DNA of 64,000 nucleotides from Lentzea pudingi (GTDB lineage Bacteria; Actinomycetota; Actinomycetes; Mycobacteriales; Pseudonocardiaceae): positions 1 to 64,000 of the forward strand of contig NZ_BMNC01000026.1 in assembly GCF_014646255.1 (NCBI RefSeq). The letters run 5' to 3'. Numbering within the stretch: the first letter of the stretch is position 1; every line of letters begins with the position of its first letter. Below, in pieces: positions 1 through 8,726 of the stretch. Under the pieces are notes generated by a model, which saw nothing but the letters and a program-made list of their open reading frames with translations, searched no databases and was not told the origin of the DNA. The position numbers and the translations under genes are program-made.

Positions 1-60
1 CCTTCTGCGCCGATGGTACTGCACTGGTTACGGTGTGGGAGAGTAGGTCGCCGCCGAACA
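1..60 (+). rRNA. rrf: 5S ribosomal RNA, 3' end (partial)
   Basis: The first ~60 bases match the conserved 3' half of actinobacterial 5S rRNA, including the GGGAGAGTAGGTCGCCGCC block and the terminal CCGAACA. The gene is cut by the left edge, so the rest of the rrn operon lies outside the window. A strong terminator hairpin follows at once, as expected at the end of an rrn operon. The exact mature 3' end is uncertain by a few bases. Confidence 0.92.
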
Positions 61-66
61 TATTTT

Positions 67-110
67 GCCCTGCGGGTCGAGCGCCACAAGCGCTCCCCGC
101 AGGGCTTTTT
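67..110 (+). terminator. Rho-independent terminator of the rrn operon
   Basis: Perfect stem GCCCTGCGGG (67-76) with CCCGCAGGGC (96-105), extended by an inner GAGCGC/GCGCTC stem (79-84 / 90-95), followed directly by a T5 run (106-110). It lies just after the 5S rRNA end and is the best intrinsic terminator in the window. Confidence 0.93.
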
Positions 111-223
111 CATGTCTTCGTGCATGCGGCCCTGTGTTCATTGAGCGGCTGACCGGGTGATGAGACCCCGGCGAGCGGGTGACGTGGGTCAAGCCGGGGT
201 TGTTCCTCCCTACCGTGATCGTC

Positions 224-388
224 ATGAACGAGCAGTGGGTAGGGGAGGCACCTTTGCGGTGGCGAGCGCGCAGGAGGCGGGGCAGGCACGCCCGCGAGCC
301 CGCGCCGTCCTCGCAGTCGATCCTGCCCGCAGTGCTCGGCGTCGTGCTGCTGGTGTGCCTGATCCTCCTCCTGCTGACTTACCTCTGA
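224..388 (+). CDS. Small single-pass membrane protein, unknown function
   Basis: 54 aa from the ATG at 224: a short basic N-terminal half (RWRARRRRGRH) and a C-terminal hydrophobic helix (about residues 33-53, LPAVLGVVLLVCLILLLL). This layout predicts a tail-anchored protein with a positively charged cytosolic side. I do not recognise a family. A GTG at 179 would add 15 residues, but 224 is preferred because the extension is not protein-like. It ends 3 bp before the convergent gene at 392. It could be a chance frame, though the abrupt charge/hydrophobic split argues for a real small protein. Confidence 0.5.
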   Translation: MNEQWVGEAPLRWRARRRRGRHAREPAPSSQSILPAVLGVVLLVCLILLLLTYL

Positions 389-391
389 GTC

Positions 392-982
392 CTAGCGGGA
401 CTGCAGCGCGTCGAGCGCCACGGCCTGAGCGATCACGAGCCGGCGGTCGACGCCAGGATCCTGGATCTGGACCAGGTAGTGGTCCCGGAGCCAGGTCTTC
501 TTGTCGACGCTGAACACGGGCGCGCCGTTCTCCGTGACGAAGTCAAAGTGATACCGCATGGGGAACGGCGCATCTCCGACGATCGGGATCCACTGCCACA
601 GCCGGCGGAAGCCAGCGAGGAACCTGTTCCGCTCCGCCCCCGTCGCCTGACCGAGACCCGGTTGCTCCAGGTGCCACGTCGAGCGCAGCAGCGACCTGGT
701 GAAGTCCTTGCGGAACAACCCGATCGACCTGCCCTGGCCGTCGGTCACGTCGTAACCGCTGCCCAGGTCGATCACCTTGCGCGCGTTGAACTCGAACAGC
801 ACCTGGCTCTTCGACGGGTCGGTGTAGATCGTGACCCGTTCCTTGATCTTGAGCCGTTTCTGCTCGGCGAAGCCGACCAACGCGCCCGGCCGGCCGTTGT
901 CGTCGACGAACACCTCGTAGCGGTTGACCATGAACGTGACCTTCTGGTGCACGTGCAGCGTCCGCACGTTCTGAAGACTCAC
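392..982 (-). CDS. LURP-one-related (YxjI-like) protein
   Basis: 196 aa, no membrane segment. The pattern of short beta-strands (KVTFMVNRYEVFVDDNG, VLFEFNARKVIDL, YDVTDGQGRSIGLFRKDF, YHFDFV) is that of the LURP-one/YxjI family, which share the tubby/scramblase-like beta-barrel fold. The biochemical role of bacterial members is not settled. The start is GTG (980-982) inside the stop region of the upstream MazG-like gene, giving a 4-bp GTGA overlap, so the two are probably translated from one message. Family assignment is from recognisable motif pattern only. Confidence 0.75.
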   Translation of the reverse strand: MSLQNVRTLHVHQKVTFMVNRYEVFVDDNGRPGALVGFAEQKRLKIKERVTIYTDPSKSQVLFEFNARKVIDLGSGYDVTDGQGRSIGLFRKDFTRSLLRSTWHLEQPGLGQATGAERNRFLAGFRRLWQWIPIVGDAPFPMRYHFDFVTENGAPVFSVDKKTWLRDHYLVQIQDPGVDRRLVIAQAVALDALQSR

Positions 983-1338
983 AGCTCGCCCTTCTCCACT
1001 GGAACCGGTGTCAGGCTCCCGGACGGGAACCGCCGTTCGTTGCGATCGATCTTGGCGAACGCGGCCTCGACGAGGTCGACACCGAGCTTGTCCGCCAGCC
1101 TGGTGAGGTAGTGCATCACGTCTGCGAGCTCGTCACGCACGTTCCACGCGAGGTCGGGGTCCTTCATCGCGTCCTGCGCCTCTTCTGGCGTCAGCCACTG
1201 GAAGAGGTCGGTGAGCTCGCCGACCTCCGCGGACAAGGCCATGACCAGGTTCTTGGGCGTGTGGTAGCTGTCCCAGTCGCGGGCAGCGGCGAACGCGCGC
1301 AAGGCGTCCCTCAGGTCCACGAGATCACGCTGACTCAT
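979..1338 (-). CDS. MazG-like nucleotide pyrophosphohydrolase (dCTPase-like)
   Basis: 119 aa from ATG at 1338 (MSQRDLVDLRDAL). An all-alpha NTP pyrophosphohydrolase of the MazG/RS21-C6 type: Mg-binding ExxE in SAEVGELTDLFQWLT and ExxD in VRDELADVMHYL. The NLVMAL-SAEVGEL-FQW arrangement is closest to dCTP pyrophosphatase 1, suggesting hydrolysis of a (d)NTP to the monophosphate for pool cleaning. An in-frame start at 1392 would add 18 residues absent from the family. First gene of a two-gene unit with the LURP-one-like gene (4-bp overlap). Confidence 0.82.
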   Translation of the reverse strand: MSQRDLVDLRDALRAFAAARDWDSYHTPKNLVMALSAEVGELTDLFQWLTPEEAQDAMKDPDLAWNVRDELADVMHYLTRLADKLGVDLVEAAFAKIDRNERRFPSGSLTPVPVEKGEL

Positions 1339-1426
1339 GACCCACTGATTACCACGTGGACGAACGAGCAAGAACGGCGGCTGTTGAGGCATGGTTCGTC
1401 CGCGTCAACGTTGATTAGCTCTAGTC

Positions 1427-2227
1427 ATGTCAACATCGAGTGCAATCAACCCTGGGTCCGTCCTCGTGCTCGGAGCCACCGGCAAGACCGGCCGTCGCGT
1501 GACCAGCCTCCTCGGTCCCGCCGCCCGTCCGGCGTCGCGATCCGCGTCCACGAAGTTCGACTGGTCCGACCAGGACACCTGGGAGCCCGCCGTGGCCGGC
1601 ACGACCGCCGTCTACGTGGTGCCGCCGGAGAACCCCTTGCAGCTGAACGACTTCGTGCGCGTCGCGGTGAAGGCCGGTGTCACCCGGCTCGTGCTCCTGT
1701 CGATGCGTGGTGCCCCGGACGACGATCCGTTCGAGGCGGCGGTGAAGGAGTCGGGTGCCGAGTGGACCGTCCTGCGGCCCACCTGGTTCATGCAGAACTT
1801 CGACGAGGACATGTTCGCGGCGTCCGTGGAGCACGGTGAGCTCGCTGTCCCCGCCGGGCAGGGCGTCCACCCGTTCATCGACGTGGTGGACATCGCCGAG
1901 GTCGCGGTCGCCGCGCTGACCCAGGACGGTCACCACGGGCAGACGTACGACCTCAGCGGACCCGAGGCGTTGTCGTTCCCCGAGATGCTGGCGCGGATCA
2001 GCGAGGTGACCGGCAAGCCCGTGCGGTACGCGGACATCCCGGCGGAGGAGTTCACGGCGGTGTTGCGGGGGCACGGCTACTCGGACGAGATCGCGGACCT
2101 CGTCACCATGCTGATCGTGCTCATCCGTGAGGGGAAGGAGGCGCACATCGCCGACGGCGTGCAGCGGGTTCTCGGCCGTGAGCCGCGGACGTTCGCGGAC
2201 TACCTGGGCAGCAGCAAGTTCGCCTGA
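1427..2227 (+). CDS. NmrA-like NAD(P)-binding protein (atypical SDR)
   Basis: 266 aa. N-terminal Rossmann motif GATGKTGRRV (about residues 16-25) after a hydrophobic strand, then VVPPENPLQ and the segment GVTRLVLLSMRGA. The later WTVLRPTWFMQNF is typical of NmrA/azoreductase-type atypical short-chain dehydrogenases, which often lack a classical YxxxK. It may be an NAD(P)H-dependent oxidoreductase or a nucleotide-sensing regulator; substrate unknown. Its 3' end overlaps the convergent HIRAN-like gene by 28 bp. Confidence 0.85.
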   Translation: MSTSSAINPGSVLVLGATGKTGRRVTSLLGPAARPASRSASTKFDWSDQDTWEPAVAGTTAVYVVPPENPLQLNDFVRVAVKAGVTRLVLLSMRGAPDDDPFEAAVKESGAEWTVLRPTWFMQNFDEDMFAASVEHGELAVPAGQGVHPFIDVVDIAEVAVAALTQDGHHGQTYDLSGPEALSFPEMLARISEVTGKPVRYADIPAEEFTAVLRGHGYSDEIADLVTMLIVLIREGKEAHIADGVQRVLGREPRTFADYLGSSKFA

Positions 2228-3111
2228 AGACCGCGCGTGCCCTCGTTCGTGATGACGGCTTCGCAGAGCGCGCGCCCCGTGCGGGCGCGCCACTCCTGCG
2301 CCACGTCGCGGTAGCGAAGACCCATCGCGAAGGTGAGCTGGCCGATGCACTCGCCTTCGAGGAGCACCTCGAGCGTGTGTTCACCGATGTGAGATCCCGT
2401 GACCATGCGGCAGTCGCGGAGTTCGGCGATGACGTGGACGGGTGTGCGGCCGTTGACCACGCGGTGCAGCACGTGCTGATGGGCCTCCTCGCCGACGACG
2501 GCGACTTGGTGCTCCGCGGGCAGCGTCGGTGCCGTGCCCAGTGCCTCGTGGTCGAGCAGCAGCAGCCGCGGGATGCCGAGATGCAGGTGCACGCCGTAGT
2601 ACGAGCTGTTGCCGACGATGCGGGCGGGGCACGAGCCGACCTCGCCGCGTTCGGCGAGGTCGAGCAGCAGCGGCTGGTACTCGGTGGCCTGCTCGCTGCG
2701 CAGGTAGCCGGCGGTGACCGCGGTGCCGTCGCCGCGCAGCAGGTCGACCCGCACCGCTGCCCGGTCGTGGCGGCTGGCGGACTCCGGCACGAGCACCGCC
2801 GTCGCCGGGGTGTCGTCCCCGGCGACGGACGCCGAGAGCCTGGCCACCTCGGCGATGGCGTCCTGGTGGTGCGCTTCGCCGACGATCGAGATCCGGCCGG
2901 CCGTCGACAGCCGGCGAAGACGCGAACGGGTGCGCGTCGGGACGATCTGCTCAGCCGTCCTGTTCTTGGTGCCGATGAACATCAACCCGAACAGCGCGAG
3001 CCCGATGACGAAGCCCAGAGGACCGAAAGCAACGGTCAGAACCAGCGCGAGCACGGCGACAGCGATCAAAACGGCGGCAGGCGAGGGTTCTGTGCGTTGC
3101 TGCATCGTCAT
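2200..3111 (-). CDS. HIRAN-like domain membrane-anchored protein
   Basis: 303 aa. Residues ~12-45 form a hydrophobic hairpin (VLIAVAVLALVLTVAFGPLGFVIGLALFGLMF), so the protein is membrane-anchored with a cytosolic body. Around residues 100-145 the pattern ATAVLVPE...HDRAAVRVDLL...AGYL resembles a HIRAN domain, a small DNA-end/OB-type module in SNF2 helicases and in stand-alone actinobacterial proteins. No catalytic motif is visible. ATG at 3111 is used; ATG at 3105 is an alternative. Function unknown. Confidence 0.6.
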   Translation of the reverse strand: MTMQQRTEPSPAAVLIAVAVLALVLTVAFGPLGFVIGLALFGLMFIGTKNRTAEQIVPTRTRSRLRRLSTAGRISIVGEAHHQDAIAEVARLSASVAGDDTPATAVLVPESASRHDRAAVRVDLLRGDGTAVTAGYLRSEQATEYQPLLLDLAERGEVGSCPARIVGNSSYYGVHLHLGIPRLLLLDHEALGTAPTLPAEHQVAVVGEEAHQHVLHRVVNGRTPVHVIAELRDCRMVTGSHIGEHTLEVLLEGECIGQLTFAMGLRYRDVAQEWRARTGRALCEAVITNEGTRGLQANLLLPR

Positions 3112-3173
3112 GGGGCATCCTCACGACTCGGCGTCCCGTCACTCTCAGTGTCGGATACGCCGGACGATCCGTT

Positions 3174-4295
3174 TCACAGATCGCTCGTTTGGCGTAGTAC
3201 GACGTCTTGAGTACTCCAGCCCGTGACCGGCATCCGATGAAGGTCGGGATCGTCGGCCAATGGCGAGACCGGGTTCTCCTCGGTGAGCTTGTAGACGGTG
3301 CCTTGGCGGAACCACACGTGCGTCGCGATCCACGCGGTGGAGCCGAACACGAGCACGCCGACGAGGTAGCCCCATCCGTGGGTGAAGACGCGAGAGATCG
3401 AGAAGAGCGCCATCGGCGTGGTGAGCGCGGAGATGATCAGCGCCGCCCAGCGGTTCCCGTGGTTGACCGTGCGGGTGTTGAGGATCGGCGGTTCCTGGCC
3501 CGCCAGTTCCCACAGCATCTTGGCGTGGAACCACCTGCCGCTGTCCAGCGGCGGCCGGGGATCCGGCGTCGCCCGCACCTTCGCCCGTTCCGAGACGAGC
3601 CTGCCCACCTCATCCGCGTCGTCGATCGGCAGCAGCCACTCCTGCCCGCCGCCGATGATCCTCAGCGCCGGACCCGGCGTGACCGTGAGCTCGCTGGTGT
3701 TGGCCAGCCGCCAGGGCGCCGGCGAGTGCACGACCCCGACCTCGACGCTGCGAATCCGGTCGAACCGGAGAGCGACCCGGCCGATGGGGCTCATCGGGTG
3801 CACCGGCGGTGGCAACTCGTCGAGCAACAACCGCCGCGACTGCACCCGCAACCGCCCGCCACCGCGCAGCCCGGCAGCGACCTCGACCGCGGCCCGCCGC
3901 ACGTCGCCGGTGAGCGGCCGCGCCACGACCCGCGCCGCGAGCCACGCGAGCCCGAACGCGACCAGCGGCGCCGCGACTCCCGACACCGCGTGCTTCCATC
4001 CGTCGAGCAGCCCGAAGATGAGGCCATCCAGCGCGGCGGGCACCGACGGCACCAACGCGATCTTCGGCCACGCCGTCGTCATCCACCAGAACACCACGAG
4101 CAACCCGACGGCCAGCGCCGTCGGCCAGAGGACGACCGTCTCGGCGAAGGAGTCCCGAAACTCCCCTGCGAAGTCGAACGTCCCGTCGCGCAGCTCGCGG
4201 CGGAAGAGGTAGGACGAGAGCACCTGGTAACCGGTCGGCACCCCGATCACGGCGGCCAGCAGCAACGGTGCGGCCAGCAGGTACCGCAAGAACAT
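3174..4295 (-). CDS. Multi-pass membrane protein, unknown function
   Basis: 373 aa from ATG at 4295. I chose this start because GGGGGAAG lies 8 nt upstream; starting at 4373 would overlap the neighbouring XRE gene by 53 bp. Hydrophobic segments lie at the N-terminus (FLRYLLAAPLLLAAVIG), in the first third (WPTALAVGLLVVFWW and further segments) and as a C-terminal pair (WAALIISALTTPMALF; LVGVLVFGSTAWIATHVWF). A soluble middle of about 150 residues contains PH-like strands. No known family is recognised. It follows the XRE gene closely on the same strand, so co-transcription is likely. Confidence 0.65.
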   Translation of the reverse strand: MFLRYLLAAPLLLAAVIGVPTGYQVLSSYLFRRELRDGTFDFAGEFRDSFAETVVLWPTALAVGLLVVFWWMTTAWPKIALVPSVPAALDGLIFGLLDGWKHAVSGVAAPLVAFGLAWLAARVVARPLTGDVRRAAVEVAAGLRGGGRLRVQSRRLLLDELPPPVHPMSPIGRVALRFDRIRSVEVGVVHSPAPWRLANTSELTVTPGPALRIIGGGQEWLLPIDDADEVGRLVSERAKVRATPDPRPPLDSGRWFHAKMLWELAGQEPPILNTRTVNHGNRWAALIISALTTPMALFSISRVFTHGWGYLVGVLVFGSTAWIATHVWFRQGTVYKLTEENPVSPLADDPDLHRMPVTGWSTQDVVLRQTSDL

Positions 4296-4320
4296 CAACA
4301 CGACTTCCCCCAGGTCTTGA

Positions 4321-5220
4321 TCAGTTGACCAGGATAAGGCGTGCACGTCCTCCCGGTCCTGGTTCTCCGCCACCCGGTAGCGCGGTCAGCACGAGCCCGA
4401 ACACCAGTCCGTTCAGCTCTTCGAGGCCGAGGTTGAGTTCTTTGGCCACGTGCGACGGTGTCGTGCCGTTCTCGCGCAGGACCTTGAACACCTTCGTGAG
4501 CAGCTTCGACGTCTCGCGGCGCGTCATGCCGCCCGGCACGAGGCTGTGGACGTTCGCCCACTTCGTGAACTGGTCCCTGCCGACGTGCCAGTGCCGGTGG
4601 TCGGTACCGGGCAGCAGTCGTTGGGGCATGAGGAACTCGGCGGCGAACTCGTGCGGCCCGTCGTGCCCGAGCAGCACGGCGAGCTGAACGGCGGCGTCGA
4701 ACCGCGCCTGCTCCGGCGTCGCCGTGGGCGTGAGGAACACGAACGGCGTTCCGTTGTGCCAGCAGGAGAAGGCCTCCTGCTCGGCGCAGTCGACGGGCAA
4801 CGAGAACACCCGCACGCCGTGGGATTCGAGCAGCTGCACCATGTTCGGCGCGGGCCCGGTGGCAAGGCGCCACGCGTCCCGCACCCCCTGCGGCGAGGTG
4901 CGCGGCGGAGGAAGACTCGGTTGCGGCAGCACGAACAGCCGGTCGATCCACCCGTTGAACTCGATCGCGAGCTGCGCCGCCGCCATCGCCTGCGCGTCAC
5001 GAGGCGCGTTCTGCGGCCGAGGCGGCTCCGGCGCGGACAGGAACTCCGCCGGGAAACCGAGCGCTCCCGCGAGCGACTCGACCGCGGCGGACTGGGGACT
5101 GCGCTGCCCACGCTCGTACTCGCCGATGACCCGCGCCTGCACACCCGACTTCCGCGCCAGCTCGGCGGCGGTGAGACCGCGCCGGGTGCGGGCGAGCGTG
5201 AGTCGCGAGGGCGTGAGCAT
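4321..5220 (-). CDS. XRE regulator with degenerate ImmA/IrrE-type domain
   Basis: 299 aa. Residues ~5-60 are a Cro/CI helix-turn-helix (LTAAELARKSGVQARVIGEY). The C-terminal half has the layout of HTH-ImmA/IrrE proteins (SLPVDCAEQEAFSCWHNGTPFVFL, then AEFLMP), but the zinc-binding HExxH that should precede DGPHEFAAEFLMP reads AVLLGH: the first His and the Glu are missing. So it is unlikely to be an active metalloprotease and probably acts as a repressor/sensor. The extra C-terminal ~90 aa resemble a second DNA-binding or dimerisation region. Same strand and close to the genes at 3174 and 5356. Confidence 0.75.
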   Translation of the reverse strand: MLTPSRLTLARTRRGLTAAELARKSGVQARVIGEYERGQRSPQSAAVESLAGALGFPAEFLSAPEPPRPQNAPRDAQAMAAAQLAIEFNGWIDRLFVLPQPSLPPPRTSPQGVRDAWRLATGPAPNMVQLLESHGVRVFSLPVDCAEQEAFSCWHNGTPFVFLTPTATPEQARFDAAVQLAVLLGHDGPHEFAAEFLMPQRLLPGTDHRHWHVGRDQFTKWANVHSLVPGGMTRRETSKLLTKVFKVLRENGTTPSHVAKELNLGLEELNGLVFGLVLTALPGGGEPGPGGRARLILVN

Positions 5221-5355
5221 GATCCGGTCATTGTCGCTGGCGGCGCAACGGACTGCCAGGCGGGTCCTGGTGCACCGAGCGGACCGCGCGTCGTGCCTGT
5301 TCGGCCCGCGTGTCCCGACCTGGCCGCAAGCCTGCGCCGGGGTTCGCCCGCCGCG

Positions 5356-5988
5356 CTAACGGCGGAGCGCGATCGGGAAGTCCACCTCCTCCGGACCGTC
5401 GACGTTGGGAGCCTTGAGCTGCGGGAACTCCATCGGCGGCAACGGAATCCGATGCGCCCACCGCTCGATGATCTGGTTCTGCGGCGTCGGCTCCGGCTGC
5501 GACACCTCGCGCAACACCACGAGCCGATCCTCGAGCTGCAGCGGGTACGTCACCAGGAACCACAACTTGAGCCCCTCGGTGCGCACGTTCTCGAACAGCG
5601 CGAACTGGTCGTGGTCGTTGTCCCGCATCATCGCCGCGATGGCGGGCCCCTTCGCGTAATCACTGCGCAACGGCGCCTCCGGCGACCCCGTCCCCCGGTT
5701 GCCCTGCAACGTGCCGAGCAGCACCGGCCGCGACGGGTGCTTGATCAGCCCCGCGTTCCAGTGGTCGAGGCGCTGCCACCCCTCCGCCGCCAGCAGCTGC
5801 CGCAACGTGCCCACCCGGTGGATCCAGTCGAGCAGGCCCGGCGCGTTGGTCGGCCCGAACGGCGGCGAGGCGGCCCGCGCGTCGATGCCGGCGGCGATCG
5901 CGCGGTCCAGGATCGTAAGACGCAGGCCGAGATCGGCGAGCTTCTCGTCGGTGGTGGGGGTGAGCTTGCGGAAGGCGGCGTTGGTCAT
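5356..5988 (-). CDS. Conserved hypothetical protein, 210 aa
   Basis: A soluble protein, mixed alpha/beta, with no signal or membrane segment. Features include DLGLRLTILDRAIAAGID near the N-terminus, a central RDNDHDQFALFENVRTEGLKLWFL that looks like a folded strand-helix-strand unit, and a C-terminal QNQIIERWAHRIPL. I do not recognise the family. It is first in a possible unit with the XRE gene (135 bp apart) and the membrane protein at 3174. A palindromic site lies 23-51 bp upstream of its start. Confidence 0.6.
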   Translation of the reverse strand: MTNAAFRKLTPTTDEKLADLGLRLTILDRAIAAGIDARAASPPFGPTNAPGLLDWIHRVGTLRQLLAAEGWQRLDHWNAGLIKHPSRPVLLGTLQGNRGTGSPEAPLRSDYAKGPAIAAMMRDNDHDQFALFENVRTEGLKLWFLVTYPLQLEDRLVVLREVSQPEPTPQNQIIERWAHRIPLPPMEFPQLKAPNVDGPEEVDFPIALRR

Positions 5989-6010
5989 GGGCCGACGGTA
6001 GCGACGGGGT

Positions 6011-6039
6011 CTGACATTTTCCAGGAAACCGCTGGTCAG
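6011..6039. promoter_or_regulatory. Nested inverted repeat upstream of the gene at 5988
   Basis: TTTCCAGGAAA (6018-6028, an 11-bp palindrome around a central A) sits inside flanking CTGAC (6011-6015) and GTCAG (6035-6039). The site lies in the 107-bp gap between two same-strand genes, upstream of the unknown gene whose neighbour is an XRE regulator, so an operator is plausible. No binding data. Confidence 0.4.
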
Positions 6040-6095
6040 ATGCCGCTACGGGAACATTTGTCTGCCCTTCCTGTCATGTCCCAGTCGGCTGTTCT

Positions 6096-8726
6096 TTAGG
6101 CCGCCACCGGCGTGAGCTGGTGCAGCAGGTCCCGCTCACCCAGCCGCTCCTGCGCCCACTCGGCCACCGCGGCGTCCTGCGCGAACAGGACGATCTGCCG
6201 GTCCGCGGACAGTTGCAGCAGCAGGTCCAGCACGGCACGGGTGCGGGCGTCGTCGGCCTGCACGGTGACGTCGTCCAGCAGCAACGGGCAGGGCTCGGTC
6301 GCGAGGTGCTGGGCCAGGGCCACGCGCAGGAGCAGGTAGATCTGTTCCGCGGTGCCGAGGGACAGGTGGGAGGCCTGGTGCCACGACTCGGAGGCCGCGC
6401 ACACCCGCACGGTCAGGGTGGACGGGTCCACGGCGGCGTCCACGTAGCGGCCGTCGGTCACCGACGGGAGCCAGGTGCGGAGGGTGTTCTCCAGGGCCGG
6501 GGCGATGGTGCTGTGCACCTTCTCGCGGGCCGCGGTGAGGTAGCGGGAGGCGAGGTCGATGGCTTCCACCTCGGCGGTCACCTCGGCCAGGACGGCGGTG
6601 GCCGTGGCTACGGCCTCCTCGGCGTCCGGGACGCTCGGTGAGGTCCTGGCCAGTTCGGCGACTGTCGCTGCCAGGGAGTCCGCGCTGGAGGCGAGGGACG
6701 GGTCCACGGCGTCGCAGGCGGCGTAGCGGGCCGCTGCCTCCAGCAGGGTGGCGTGGTGGGTCTGGGCTGCGGAGTGGGTGGCTTCCAGGTCGTCCAGGGT
6801 GCCGGACGCGATCAGGGACTGGAGTTCTGCCCAGGCGTTGCGTTCGTCCTCGGCTTCGCGGAGCTGGCGGTCCCAGCCTCGTTGCCACTCGGCGATCGCG
6901 CGCAGCAGGTCTTCCGGGCGGTCGCCGGTGCCGCCGATCGCGGAGACGGCTTCGCGCAGCAGGTCCAGGGCTCGGGTGTGGGCCGCGGTCGCCTCGGCGA
7001 CGGTGGCTTCGGCCAGGTGGCGGTCGGCCAGGGTCTGGGCCAGCAAGGGGCGCTGGGCCGCCATCGACGCTTGGCGGGCGCGGACCTTGCAGTCCGTTTC
7101 GTAGTCCACCAGCAGGTCCGGGACGGTCATCGCGGCGTCCACCTTGCCGCGCGTCGCCAGTTCCACCCGGATGGCCTTCTCGGTGCGGGCCACTTCGGTG
7201 ACGAGGTCGGCGTGTTCGGCCTCCCACGCGGGGCGGTTCGCCAGGCGCCACAACGTCTCCCGGTCCGCCGGCACGCCCAGGGACGCGCATTCGGCCAGTG
7301 CCTCGTCGTGGATTCGCGCGGCCTCCGCAGCCACCGCGCGCTGGCCCTCGGCCTCGGCCAGGGTGCGGTCCGCGGTGAACAGCACGGCCCGCGCGTCGGT
7401 GGCGATGGCGGTGCGTTCGGCGGCGAAGGTCACGGCGCTCTCGCGCTGGGCGGCGTTGCCCCGGGACATCGCGCCGCCGACGCCGGCCACCAGCGCGGCG
7501 ACGAGGACTCCCATCGCGGCGAGTTGCTGGCCTGTCAGGAAGAGCAGCACGCCCACGAGTGAGGTGAGGCAGCTCAACGCCAGCAAAGCGTTGCGCAGGA
7601 ACGGGTTCGGCAACGCGATCTCCTGCACGCGCGCCGCCGCCACGTCCGCCTCGACCTGGGTGCGGGCCGCGTTGGCGGCGGCCTCGTCCTGGTACTGGCG
7701 GGCGGTGTCCACGTCGATCGACGCCGTGGTCAGGCGGCCACCGGCGGCCGGGTCCAGGCGGGTGGCGATACCGCGCAGCACGGACGGGTCGGCGTTCGTC
7801 CGAGGTGACGGCCGGCGTTCGTGGTGCGCGGCGGCGACTGCGGACGCGGTCGCGTAGGCCGAGGCCACAACACGGAGTTCGTCGTCCAGCGCGGTCTCGC
7901 CGACGGGAAAGTCCGGCAGGGCGGCGAGTTCGTTCGCCAGCGCCTCCGCGGACGGGCCCGGCAGCACGCGCGGGGTCGGTGCGGCACGCCACGCGGCCAG
8001 CGCGCGGTTCACCAGGTGCGTCAGCTCCTCCTGCGCGGCGAGCCCGGACGGCGGCGAGTCGCCAAAGCGTTCCTGCAGTTCGTTCAACCGGGCCACCCGC
8101 GTCGAGATCGACTCGAGCGACGCCGCGTGCTCCTGCACCGCCAGGCGTGCACGAGCGGCGGCGGCCGAACGTGCCTTCGCGCTCAGCCCCAGATATCGGG
8201 TGTGTTCACGTTGAGCCACAGCGAGGTCGGTCTCGGCCTCGCGCAAGCGGTTCCGCGCGTCCCGCAACGCGTCCACGGGCGCGGTCAGCCGCTGCAGCGC
8301 CTGCTCCACCGTGCCGTCCGTGCCCGCGGTGGCCGCCGCACGGCGCAGGTGGTCCTGCAGACCGTTCGCCGCGTCCAGCACCGTCAGCAGCTGAGCCTGG
8401 TCCACGCACGCGGTGGCGGCGAACGACAGGCGGTCCAGCCCGACCCAGCGCGAGCCGTCCGGTGCCAGGTCGGCGTTCAGATCACGGTCCACCGCGACCA
8501 CTTCGCCCGACTCCAGCGACACGGTCGCCGCCACCCGCCAGGCCTCGCCCTCCCACGGGCGGTGCCGCATCGACGGGTCCCCGCACAACGCCGCGCGGAT
8601 GGCGGCGTGCCACGACGACTTCGCCGACTCGTTCGCACCCGACACCACGGTCAGACCGGGCGCCAACGGCAACGTGCGCTCGTGCAACGGCCCGAACGCG
8701 TGTGCCGTGACGGACTCGATCCTCAT
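6096..8726 (-). CDS. YhaN-like ABC/SMC-type ATPase with membrane hairpin
   Basis: 876 aa. N-terminal half-ATPase with Walker A-like GANESAKSS (residues 30-38); the usual Gly before Lys is Ala. Long Ala/Glu/Arg-rich coiled-coil arms follow. At ~370-412 there is a two-helix hydrophobic hairpin (LLALSCLTSLVGVLLFL; AAMGVLVAALVAGVGG), as in YhaN proteins. The C-terminal half carries the ABC signature LSLGTAEQIYLLLR, Walker B PLLLDDVTVQAD and the switch segment IVLFAQD. Together with the SbcD-like partner upstream (4-bp ATGA overlap) it should form an SbcCD/YhaON-like complex on DNA ends, tethered to the membrane. Last gene of a four-gene operon. Confidence 0.85.
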   Translation of the reverse strand: MRIESVTAHAFGPLHERTLPLAPGLTVVSGANESAKSSWHAAIRAALCGDPSMRHRPWEGEAWRVAATVSLESGEVVAVDRDLNADLAPDGSRWVGLDRLSFAATACVDQAQLLTVLDAANGLQDHLRRAAATAGTDGTVEQALQRLTAPVDALRDARNRLREAETDLAVAQREHTRYLGLSAKARSAAAARARLAVQEHAASLESISTRVARLNELQERFGDSPPSGLAAQEELTHLVNRALAAWRAAPTPRVLPGPSAEALANELAALPDFPVGETALDDELRVVASAYATASAVAAAHHERRPSPRTNADPSVLRGIATRLDPAAGGRLTTASIDVDTARQYQDEAAANAARTQVEADVAAARVQEIALPNPFLRNALLALSCLTSLVGVLLFLTGQQLAAMGVLVAALVAGVGGAMSRGNAAQRESAVTFAAERTAIATDARAVLFTADRTLAEAEGQRAVAAEAARIHDEALAECASLGVPADRETLWRLANRPAWEAEHADLVTEVARTEKAIRVELATRGKVDAAMTVPDLLVDYETDCKVRARQASMAAQRPLLAQTLADRHLAEATVAEATAAHTRALDLLREAVSAIGGTGDRPEDLLRAIAEWQRGWDRQLREAEDERNAWAELQSLIASGTLDDLEATHSAAQTHHATLLEAAARYAACDAVDPSLASSADSLAATVAELARTSPSVPDAEEAVATATAVLAEVTAEVEAIDLASRYLTAAREKVHSTIAPALENTLRTWLPSVTDGRYVDAAVDPSTLTVRVCAASESWHQASHLSLGTAEQIYLLLRVALAQHLATEPCPLLLDDVTVQADDARTRAVLDLLLQLSADRQIVLFAQDAAVAEWAQERLGERDLLHQLTPVAA

